In this document: positions 57,697 to 64,000 of the stretch, piece by piece
Layout of the letters: each line of letters starts with the position of its first letter
Numbering within the stretch: position 1 is the stretch's first letter
Assembly: GCA_016720775.1 (NCBI GenBank)
Contig: JADKJX010000007.1
Span: 1 to 64,000, forward strand
Direction: 5' to 3'
DNA from: Chitinophagaceae bacterium
GTDB lineage: Bacteria; Bacteroidota; Bacteroidia; Chitinophagales; Chitinophagaceae
DNA: 64,000 nucleotides
Program-made: the position numbers and the translations under genes
Notes under the pieces: model-generated
Database searches by the model: none
Seen by the model: only the letters and a program-made list of their open reading frames with translations
Told to the model about the DNA's origin: nothing

Positions 57697-58050
57697 TTAT
57701 TCATACCCGCTTTTGATGATGGTTAATATCATTTTAAAACGGCCGGCGGGATTTATATGGTTTAGGGTATGCGCCGGTATTACGATCCCGGATCCTGATT
57801 CAAGAAAAAAGGATTTTCCGTCAATAACGACCTCTGCCTTTCCTTCAATGATCTGGGCGTAGGTATCAAAGGGAGAGATCTTCTCTGTTAATCCTTCACC
57901 ACTGTCGAATGACATTACGCTGATATTCCCGGTTGATTTTTTTATGATCGTTTTTATCACTACCGAATTAGGCACATATTCAATGATCTCAACAATGATG
58001 TGCGACTTTGATTTTTCTATTTTCGGGATCTCTGCTTTTTCGTTACTCAT
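57697..58050 (-). CDS. Cupin-domain protein (117 aa)
   Basis: Small beta-barrel cupin: ISPFDTYAQIIEGKAEVVID, FFLESGSGIVIPAHTLNHIN, ILTIIKSGYE. The core G(X)5HXH-type first motif is replaced by SPFDTYAQIIEG, with no His pair; a lone His pair from TLNHIN remains. So metal binding is uncertain. This family is common as a small stress or sensor protein in Bacteroidota. It lies 40 bp upstream of the PAS protein on the same strand. Confidence 0.8.
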   Translation of the reverse strand: MSNEKAEIPKIEKSKSHIIVEIIEYVPNSVVIKTIIKKSTGNISVMSFDSGEGLTEKISPFDTYAQIIEGKAEVVIDGKSFFLESGSGIVIPAHTLNHINPAGRFKMILTIIKSGYE

Positions 58051-58213
58051 GGGGCTTTTTTATGGGTTAATTAATATAAAGATTGCTATTGTGCCGGTAA
58101 TAAGTGTTACATATATCTGTGAATTGGTTACATCTATCCCACATTTTAATAAAATGACCTGTGATAGACAGCGATAGCCTGTAAACAGGGGAAAGCGATC
58201 GGGAAAGAATGCA

Positions 58214-58408
58214 TCAGGTTGCCTTATCCTTTGTATTCCTTATCAGGCCGATGCCTGCAAAAAAGAAAATGGCTCCTATGACACCCGAAAAGATAATTGC
58301 CTTTATATTCCTTGTTCCTTCACCGCCATTCATGAAGCTCATGCCGGCATAAATGAGTCCAACGACACCTAACAGAGACAAGATAATTCCGAGTATGCGC
58401 TTTTCCAT
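58214..58408 (-). CDS. DUF3185-type small membrane protein (64 aa)
   Basis: Two hydrophobic helices (ILGIILSLLGVVGLIYAG, AIIFSGVIGAIFFFAGIGLI) joined by FMNGGEGTRNIK; ends in a polar tail RNTKDKAT. The length and GVIGAIFFFAGIGL-type second helix fit DUF3185-like proteins. Function unknown. Separate from the cupin by about 160 bp. Confidence 0.68.
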   Translation of the reverse strand: MEKRILGIILSLLGVVGLIYAGMSFMNGGEGTRNIKAIIFSGVIGAIFFFAGIGLIRNTKDKAT

Positions 58409-58609
58409 AATTGGCTTTTCAACAAGGTAGGCTTATTAAACAGCTATTTGCTGCTGCAATTCAGAAAGTGGGAATGATGTAACAAATGCCCGTAATGCTG
58501 TAATGATGAACGCCCCGATACCTGATATTTTTTGCAAAGAATTATTTAACCATCATGCATATGCTGATGATAACAAACACCAGGTATATTGTTGCAAACA
58601 CAATTCCTT

Positions 58610-59314
58610 TTGAAAAAAATAAAACTAATAAAAATAAAAAAAACAAATTTAATGATCACTGCTGCCCTCGTATTGACGGGATTTACAGCCTGTAAGAACA
58701 TAGAAAAAGAAACGGCCGCAGCCGATGCAGCCCGTTTATCCGAGTATGTTGATTCAGTAGAGAACCAGGCACCTGTATATACAGAGGCAAATTGGAGAGC
58801 TATCGATGATGGTTACCAGGCAAGAGCCCTGAAAGCAGAAAAAAATATGGCAGCACTGGAAGAAGCAGACAAGGCTAAGACGGATGCCAGTAAAGCCAAG
58901 TATGCTGCTCTTAAGACCAAGTATGAATTTAATATTAAAGAGAATGAAGCAACGGCTAAAGTGGATGTAACTTCTCCGGCAGACTACAGGCAGGTATTGC
59001 GTAACCGTTTATTCGGCGAAGGAAAAGTAGGAAACGATATGAAATTTTCATTCGTTACGGCTGAAAATATACATGATATTTATAAAAATTTCGTAAATAC
59101 AGTAGAAGATAATAAGAAAGTTTATACAAGGGAAGACTGGGATGAGATCAACGTATTATATGAAGCACTGGATACACGGAAGAATGCAGTGGAAAAAGAT
59201 CTTGCTGCCAGCGATAATATAAAAATTGCCAGGTTGAAGATAAGGTTTGCTGCTGTTATGGCCACACACAGGGGTGGTGCCAAAGTAAAAGAGAATTCTG
59301 ATTCGAAACAATAA
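58610..59314 (+). CDS. Putative lipoprotein with helical charged domain (about 234 aa)
   Basis: The frame starts earlier with TTG codons at 58589 and 58610; the second gives a Lys-rich N-region followed by LMITAALVLTGFTAC, a lipobox with Cys near residue 28. The ATG at 58651 would leave only a short hydrophobic stretch before the Cys. The mature part is a charged helical protein with two similar segments (APVYTEANWRAIDDGYQARA and KKVYTREDWDEINVLYEALD), so an internal duplication. Envelope location is likely; function unknown. A strong terminator follows 24 bp after the stop. Confidence 0.72.
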   Translation: MKKIKLIKIKKTNLMITAALVLTGFTACKNIEKETAAADAARLSEYVDSVENQAPVYTEANWRAIDDGYQARALKAEKNMAALEEADKAKTDASKAKYAALKTKYEFNIKENEATAKVDVTSPADYRQVLRNRLFGEGKVGNDMKFSFVTAENIHDIYKNFVNTVEDNKKVYTREDWDEINVLYEALDTRKNAVEKDLAASDNIKIARLKIRFAAVMATHRGGAKVKENSDSKQ

Positions 59315-59338
59315 GCATGTGGGATTATAGTTTTGGAA

Positions 59339-59368
59339 AAGCGTTTCAGGAAACTGAAGCGCTTTTTT
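59339..59368 (+). terminator. Intrinsic terminator
   Basis: Eleven-base-pair stem (AAGCGTTTCAG/CTGAAGCGCTT, one G-U pair) with GAAA tetraloop and a T6 run at 59363-59368. It lies 24 bp after the lipoprotein stop. Confidence 0.85.
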
Positions 59369-59478
59369 ATTTGACCAGTACCTGAACAGTAAGTTGCCTG
59401 CAATCCGGTACTGAATTTCATTGTCTTTTGTGATAACTTTGAAACTGCAATATTATTTTTTACGGTTTTAATTAATAA

Positions 59479-60258
59479 ATGGAAAACGGTACCCGGTATT
59501 TTGTTCAAAAGGACTCCATCGTAAGAAAGATATGGGGTAAATCTGATACCATCCTTTTTATCTTCGCCGGGTCTGCTGCAGAGTTTGCACTGAATAAGGC
59601 TGTCGACTGGCTGTATTTTACGGGTAAACTTCCCGCCGATCCGCTGGGCAGGTTATTTTCCACCGTTACGTATGCCAGGGAAATTGTTTTTTCAGAACTT
59701 ACTAAAGCTAATGCAGCCATTGATAAGATAACCGGCATCCATTCTGCCATTGAAAAAAGCCGTGATGCAAAAATTCCTGACTGGGCTTACCGGGATGTGT
59801 TGTTCATGCTGATTCATTATTCCATTGCTTCTTTTGAATTACTGGAACGTAAACTGAGTGATGAAGAAAAGAGCGAAGTGTATGATGTGTTTTACAGGTT
59901 GGGAGCAAGGATGAATTTAAAAGACCTGCCTGCAAATTATTCCGGCTGGTTGATCAGCAGGGATAAACACCTTACAGCCGACCTTGTAAAAGGGGAGTAC
60001 ACGATTGACCTTTATGAGCAATATAAAAAACACCTCGGTGCTTTCCGCTATAAACTGTTGGTAGAATCCCAAAAACTTGTGTTACCTGCAAGGGCTAAGA
60101 CAATGCTTGGCTTTAATAACAGGCACTGGCTTAAAATGATCCTGCCATTTTATAAATTCAGCCGGAAGATAAAACTGGATGGACTTATTAAATCACTTAT
60201 CCTGCCGCCGGAATATAAGCAGCAAATAAATGCACTAGATCCAATGACTAATGACTAA
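59479..60258 (+). CDS. Oxygenase MpaB-family protein (260 aa)
   Basis: Belongs to the MpaB/DUF2236 (latex-clearing-protein-like) family: SIVRKIWGKSDTILFIFAGS, LFSTVTYAREIVF, WAYRDVLFMLIHYSIASFEL, LPANYSGWLISRD. Members are usually heme-binding oxygenases; the likely heme ligand cannot be fixed from sequence alone. The last residues (DPMTND) are encoded by the start of a TAATGAC tandem repeat, so its stop is the first TAA of that repeat. Just upstream, ATTAATAA precedes the ATG. Biological role unknown. Confidence 0.82.
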   Translation: MENGTRYFVQKDSIVRKIWGKSDTILFIFAGSAAEFALNKAVDWLYFTGKLPADPLGRLFSTVTYAREIVFSELTKANAAIDKITGIHSAIEKSRDAKIPDWAYRDVLFMLIHYSIASFELLERKLSDEEKSEVYDVFYRLGARMNLKDLPANYSGWLISRDKHLTADLVKGEYTIDLYEQYKKHLGAFRYKLLVESQKLVLPARAKTMLGFNNRHWLKMILPFYKFSRKIKLDGLIKSLILPPEYKQQINALDPMTND

Positions 60259-60311
60259 TGACTAATGACTAATGACTAATGACTAATGACTAATGACTAA
60301 TGACTAATGAC
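60243..60311. repeat. Heptanucleotide tandem repeat (TAATGAC), about 9-10 copies
   Basis: Nearly perfect 7-bp repeats run from 60243 to about 60311, then decay into CCAATGTCCAATG. The unit holds TAA and TGA, so it puts stops in every plus frame. It overlaps the last codons of the MpaB-type gene and lies between converging genes. Not a CRISPR. Confidence 0.92.
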
Positions 60312-60326
60312 CAATGTCCAATGCCT

Positions 60327-61054
60327 TTAATTCAAACTGGTCTGCTGCTTAAATATTTTTTCCGACAAAGGGAACAGCAGGTTATTTTTCAGGTGAACAT
60401 GTTTGTGCATGTCTTCTTCAAACTCCTTTAATTCAGCGAGGCTTACCTTGAATGTGGTGCAGGCATCTTCGGGAGCCGTATAGTCATTCGTGAGTTCACG
60501 TATGCGGTATAATAATGTACCGGCATGATCATGCTCCATTTCCATTACCTGGATCGGGTTGGCTATATATCCGTCCGTAAAATTTCTTTTTGATGAATGG
60601 CCGACAAAGCTTCCACTTCTTTTATCCGGGGGAATAATATGGATTCTTCCTTGTGCATGTGCATGGTCATTTCTTCGCTGATCTCTTTAAACAGGTACAG
60701 CACTTCTACCATGTAGGGAAAGCGGTCTCCATGCTTCATGGCTACTTTTTCCAGGTGCGAAAGAATGGTTGGCATGGATTGTTTTACATAAAAGTGATGC
60801 TGGATGAGGATGTAACTGATCAGTTGCTCAGCCGTCATGGAAGCAAAGGGCAGTTTATTGCCCCGCTCCGTGCTTATTTGTTTTTCCAGTTCTTCGGCAA
60901 TGTTGTCTACTGCCAGCCCTTTTTCTGTACAGGCTTCTGCAAGGGTTCTTTTTCCTTTGCAGCAGAAATCAAGATTGTATTTTTCCAAAACGGGAACCGT
61001 TTGGTGATTGCTGCTTACGATGGAAGCCAGTGTTTGTTCTGCGATTGTCTTCAT
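60327..61054 (-). CDS. scdA: RIC/ScdA-type di-iron iron-sulfur-cluster repair protein (one frameshift)
   Basis: Protein of the RIC family (E. coli YtfE, S. aureus ScdA) that restores Fe-S clusters after nitric oxide and oxidative damage (family knowledge). N-terminal ScdA domain with DFCCKGKRTL. Hemerythrin-like ligands: His in LIQHHFYV, His/Glu in HMHKEESILFP, His in MEMEHDHAG, His in HKHVHLKNNLLFP. The last motif has Lys where the family normally has a bridging Glu (HxHLENN). The frame is broken near 60585: adding one A gives KENFTDGYIANPIQVMEME and about 242 residues, the usual length. A TGAT-N4-ATCA box lies 46 bp before the ATG. Confidence 0.85.
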
Positions 61055-61099
61055 AAAATAATTTTCAACAAAGTTGCGGCGATAAAAACCGCCAAACTG

Positions 61100-61111
61100 T
61101 GATTGAAATCA
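61100..61111. promoter_or_regulatory. FNR-type box before scdA
   Basis: TGATTGAAATCA, a perfect TGAT-N4-ATCA dyad, with 45 bp between it and the scdA ATG; its first bases overlap the stop of the upstream membrane gene. It is the exact reverse complement of the box at 62374. Confidence 0.7.
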
Positions 61112-62328
61112 GTTTCTGAAAACTTTTAATGACGTAACGAACAATAAGAATGCACCGGAAAACAATATAAGGGCAGTTGCAAATAGCAACTCATTGATAA
61201 AAGGAACACTGGTATAGCTCATGGCCGATACGCCCTGTGTCATAAGCAGTATCTCGTTCAGTATGACTCCTGCGGCAAAAAGAAAAACGGCAAAAGAAGT
61301 TTTTTTATTTGCCTGTATGTACCCGCCGGCAAAAAAGTAGCTCAGTAAAAAGAGGGTGATCATTCCAAGCAGTACCAGGTGAAGGTAACCGATCACAATG
61401 GGGCGGAACCCGAAAGCAAGATCACTTAATGAGGGAACGGTTGATCCAAGCTGTAACAATAATTTTGCGGTAAGTGCAATGGCGGAAAATCCCATGATCC
61501 ATTTTGCGGTAAGGGAAGAGGTGTTTGTGAGTACCGGCCATTTCTTTTTATTTCTATGACCATCTTGCCCCAGCCGATCACCTGTATGATGGCCGAGATC
61601 AGCACCAGGATATACACCCATACCGGCAGGTTCATCCACAAGGCAGATAAAAAATAGGCAGGAACAGCTGCAAATGCAAAGAGCCAGAATATCCGGGTAA
61701 GATTTTTGGATCTACTTCAACCTTACGCAATACTTCATTCAGCAAACCCATGCAGGCAAAAAAGAACCAGCCGTTGTATTGAAAATGTAAATAAAAATAT
61801 TCGGCAGCCAGGTATGCATTCTGAAAAACGAGCCGCTCCACCATCATGATGGCAAGTGCAAAGGCACCCAGCGATGACAATGCATTGAAGAGTACGGCCG
61901 CTTTAAGCCATAAGTGGGTAGGCGTTTTTTGATGCAGCCTGTTCAGGTCACGCCATAAATAAACAGCAAATGCATACGAAACGAAAATAGAAGCGGTTGA
62001 AAAAATAATGGAGTACAATCCGTAGCCTTCTATGGGAAATGCGATGAGCATGGCGTATGCGGTAAAAAGGTTGCCGTATAAAAGCCATTTGTATCTTTTG
62101 TAAACGGTCTCGCCGCTTTGTCTGGCCAGGTAGGTCACCAGTAATGTCATGATCGCCTGTGATATCCACCCGGCAAAAGCAAAATGCGAATGGCCGTGCA
62201 GCAGGTGCTTCTGATCAACAAAGGGAAGCGGGTACAGGATCTTGTAACGCAGCACTACGCCTAAGCTGGCTACAATGAGTAAATTCAAAAGGGAAATCCG
62301 TACCCAGCGATGAACCGGTAGTGCCATA
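61109..62328 (-). CDS. COX1/NnrS-like multi-pass membrane protein (two frameshifts)
   Basis: About 11-12 hydrophobic segments, mostly close-packed. The first loop to second TM has HLLHGHSHFAFAGWISQAIM, a His pattern like that of heme-copper or NnrS-type membrane proteins in denitrification loci; histidines also appear near FYLHFQYNGWFFFACMGL. Two one-base gaps break it: TTTTT at 61703-61707 (correct reading KNLTRIFWLFAF ... WMNLPVWV) and the A/T-rich run near 61550-61556 (correct reading IKKKWPVLTNTSS). Corrected length about 406. ATG at 62328 is preferred over the TTG at 62345. An FNR-type box is about 46 bp upstream. A role in NO or electron handling is inferred. Confidence 0.72.
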
Positions 62329-62373
62329 ATTTCTATTTGAAACAAAGTAACAACGGGTGCTGGTAAAACTGTA

Positions 62374-62385
62374 TGATTTCAATCA
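62374..62385. promoter_or_regulatory. FNR-type box before the COX1/NnrS-like gene
   Basis: TGATTTCAATCA, a perfect TGAT-N4-ATCA dyad, 46 bp before the ATG at 62328, and just after the stop of the CRP/FNR-type gene. Confidence 0.7.
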
Positions 62386-62388
62386 CAA

Positions 62389-62982
62389 TCAGCAATACAC
62401 TTTGCCTTTATCAATGCGGAGCAATCCATGCGAATGCATATTCCGCATGGTGCGGATAACGGTTTCTACCCGAAGCCCGGTCATATCGGCGATTTGCTGG
62501 CGGGTTAGTTTTAACCGGTTGCACTTGGTACAGATATTTTTCCGGTTCTGTTTAAAGTAACTGAGCAGGGTTGAAATACTGTTCTCGGGATTGTGGGTGG
62601 CAAGTTCTTTAAGGATGAGGAATTTAAAGCGGAGACGTTGTGTGAGTAACCGGCTGAATGCAAAATGTATCTCAGGATTTTCTTTTATAAGCTGGTGGAA
62701 TGATGCCTTATGCAACCGTATGATCACGGAGTCCTCATCTGCAACGGCCGAAGCTGCAAACGGCTCATCATCAAACAGCGGAAACTCGCCAAAGCATTCG
62801 CCGGGTTCAATAATGGTCTGGATAAATTCTTTTCCCTCATCGTTGATATTAACCCATCGTACTTTACCGGCAACCAATTGATAGTAGAACGAAGATTGAG
62901 CACCTTCCTGGAATATCATTTCCCCGGCACTTAATTTTTTGTATGCCGCTCCCCAGGCCAGCAGCATGTCTATATCAATCAT
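62389..62982 (-). CDS. CRP/FNR-family transcription regulator (197 aa)
   Basis: N-terminal cyclic-nucleotide-binding fold (about 10-120: LSAGEMIFQEGAQSSFYYQL, EPGECFGEFPLFDDEPFAAS, SVIIRLHKASFHQLIKENPE) and a C-terminal winged HTH (TRQQIADMTGLRVETVIRTMRN). The FNR-type N-terminal Fe-S cysteine cluster is absent; an unusual pair CTKC sits between helix and HTH. The recognition helix reads VETVIR, where FNR has VETISR; the Ser that reads the outer T of TTGAT is Ile here. The gene lies between the nos genes and the COX1/NnrS-like gene, with FNR-type boxes on both sides, so it is a good candidate regulator of this locus. Confidence 0.87.
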   Translation of the reverse strand: MIDIDMLLAWGAAYKKLSAGEMIFQEGAQSSFYYQLVAGKVRWVNINDEGKEFIQTIIEPGECFGEFPLFDDEPFAASAVADEDSVIIRLHKASFHQLIKENPEIHFAFSRLLTQRLRFKFLILKELATHNPENSISTLLSYFKQNRKNICTKCNRLKLTRQQIADMTGLRVETVIRTMRNMHSHGLLRIDKGKVYC

Positions 62983-63060
62983 GGTAGAGTAGTTTAATTA
63001 GTGTGGGCAAATGTATTATTAGCCCTGCGGGGGCCGAATGACCTGTGACAGTCTTATATA

Positions 63061-63072
63061 TGATTAAAGTCA
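63061..63072. promoter_or_regulatory. Weaker FNR-type box in the crp/cytochrome divergent region
   Basis: TGATTAAAGTCA, one base from the TGAT-N4-ATCA pattern. It lies 78 bp upstream of the CRP/FNR-type ATG and 173 bp upstream of the cytochrome ATG, so it could act in either direction. Confidence 0.5.
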
Positions 63073-63245
63073 TAGCAACAGGTTCTTAGTGAGTGACTTA
63101 GTTAAAATGCTGAACGTGCCGGGGGTTTTATGCTCAGGCAGTTTTTTCTTTATGGCAATTATCCAGGATATGACCTTGCGCATAAAATTATACAATACAT
63201 GCCACTAATCTTGTGTAATAAATTTAAAACAAAAATTTTCCTGTT

Positions 63246-63725
63246 ATGAAAAAATTTGCAGTCGTTTTCATCCTGGGTGCCTTCTTTGCTGCATGCGGAG
63301 GCAATTCAGATACTAATTCGGCAAACACAGAATCTACTTCGCCCGGAGCCTCAAAAACAGCGAACGGTAACCCTTCTTACGATCCTGACAGGGGAGAAGG
63401 GAAATTTAAAGACGTAGAAATAAGTGCAACACTGGATGCGGCCCTGGCTGCAGGCGGAGAGAAGATATATGGTGTTAAATGCAGCAGTTGCCACAAACTC
63501 ACCAGCGAAAAATTAGTAGGCCCGGGTTGGTTGGGTGTTACCGACAGGCATAAAGGTCCCTGGATCATGAATTTTGTTACCAATACGGATGCCATGCTCG
63601 ACAAAGATCCAAAAGCACAGGCGCAACTTGAGATCTGCCTGGTGCGTATGCCAAATCAAAACCTGGCCGATGCCGACGCAAGGTCCCTGTATGAATTCAT
63701 GAGAAAAAATGATGGCGTTAAATAA
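63246..63725 (+). CDS. Lipoprotein cytochrome c (159 aa), nos-locus type
   Basis: Electron-carrier protein anchored by lipid: signal with lipobox FFAAC (Cys17). One heme c motif CSSCH (79-83) and a distal Met candidate in VRMPNQNL. Class I cytochrome fold (GVKCSSCHKLTSEKLVGPGW, DAMLDKDP). Lies 31 bp before nosZ, so it is the likely electron donor to nitrous oxide reductase, which is a common arrangement of clade II nos clusters (family knowledge). Start ATG 63246 preserves the lipobox. Confidence 0.88.
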   Translation: MKKFAVVFILGAFFAACGGNSDTNSANTESTSPGASKTANGNPSYDPDRGEGKFKDVEISATLDAALAAGGEKIYGVKCSSCHKLTSEKLVGPGWLGVTDRHKGPWIMNFVTNTDAMLDKDPKAQAQLEICLVRMPNQNLADADARSLYEFMRKNDGVK

Positions 63726-63756
63726 TTTAACCCTTAAAGCATAAATAAATATCAAC

Positions 63757-64000
63757 ATGAAAAAGTATAAACAAATAACGGTCGCTGTTTTTGCATTCAG
63801 CCTGCTGTTGGGCTTTTCAGCCTGTAAGCCAAAAAATGCCGGTTCGGCCGTAAGTTCTGATGCTGCTGCCAAAGCCTATGTTGCTCCCGGTAAGTACGAT
63901 GAATTTTACAATTTCGTATCGGGTGGTTTCAGCGGGCAGATGTCTGTGTATGGCTTACCCAGCGGACGATTGCTGCGTGTGATTCCTGTATTTTCAGTTG
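63757..64000 (+). CDS. nosZ: Nitrous oxide reductase, clade II (Sec-type), 5' part only
   Basis: ATG at 63757, open to the right window edge, so the gene is cut. It reduces N2O to N2 at copper centres CuA and CuZ, which lie beyond the window. The visible 81 residues show a Sec/lipoprotein signal (VFAFSLLLGFSAC, Cys23) followed by VAPGKYDEFYNFVSGGFSGQ and VYGLPSGRLLRVIPVFS, the typical start of clade II NosZ. The Tat signal of clade I (RRxFLK) is absent. It lies 31 bp after the cytochrome c gene. Confidence 0.92.
   Translation, partial: MKKYKQITVAVFAFSLLLGFSACKPKNAGSAVSSDAAAKAYVAPGKYDEFYNFVSGGFSGQMSVYGLPSGRLLRVIPVFSV

Noticed and set aside
1..64000. tRNA, rRNA, riboswitch or insertion sequence
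   Set aside because: No cloverleaf, rRNA core motif, transposase or terminal inverted repeat pair was seen on reading. A dedicated scan (tRNAscan, Rfam, ISfinder) was not possible here.

Overview
The window is typical Bacteroidota DNA, most like the family Chitinophagaceae. It has Por-type (T9SS) type A and type B C-terminal sorting domains, SprB-like repeats, AraC and PAS-kinase families of Bacteroidota style, solitary FtsX/MacB permeases ending in NPVKSLRTE, and a clade II (Sec-type) nosZ. Many genes carry single-base indels, mostly in homopolymers (about 23 by my count). These look like uncorrected long-read errors, so I describe such genes as one locus and give the probable indel position.

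Layout. (1) 1-12.3 kb, plus strand: the 3' part of a giant surface protein (Ig-like repeats, then about 22 tandem 222-bp repeats, then SprB-like repeats), followed by two T9SS type A proteins that share a roughly 150-residue domain with it. (2) 12.6-14.6 kb, minus strand: a type B (gliding-type) T9SS surface protein. (3) 14.6-17.3 kb, minus strand: a membrane histidine kinase and an NtrC-type sigma-54 activator. (4) 17.4-44.3 kb, plus strand: two copies of a module made of paired dyads plus a -24/-12-like promoter. The first copy precedes a 61-aa protein. The second precedes a very long efflux operon: MacA/HlyD-like adaptor, 68-aa exported peptide, ABC ATPase, nine consecutive FtsX/MacB-type double permeases, second ABC ATPase, TolC-like outer-membrane factor, terminator.

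(5) 44.3-51.2 kb, minus strand: two paralogous lipoproteins, an AI-2E/PerM-type membrane protein, envelope and stress small proteins (holin-like, YtxH, lmo0937-like, CsbD), and an Mla-type lipid-transport pair in which permease and ATPase are fused. (6) 51.3-58.4 kb, minus strand: a multi-REC phosphorelay (hybrid kinase, three REC proteins, an HPt module), two paralogous AraC-type regulators, a PAS-only protein, a cupin and a small membrane protein. (7) 58.6-60.3 kb, plus strand: a lipoprotein and an MpaB-type oxygenase ending in a heptanucleotide tandem repeat. (8) 60.3-64 kb: a nitrosative-stress and denitrification locus with RIC/ScdA di-iron repair protein, a COX1/NnrS-like membrane protein, a CRP/FNR regulator, a lipoprotein cytochrome c, and the start of nosZ, which runs off the window. 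TGAT-N4-RTCA boxes sit before scdA, before the membrane gene and in the crp/cytochrome divergent region.

The most notable system is the two-component-controlled nine-permease efflux locus (14.6-44.3 kb). Gene order and the duplicated regulatory module suggest that the kinase/activator pair switches on both the 61-aa protein and the tripartite export machine. That link is inference. No tRNA, rRNA, CRISPR array, transposase or integrase was seen.
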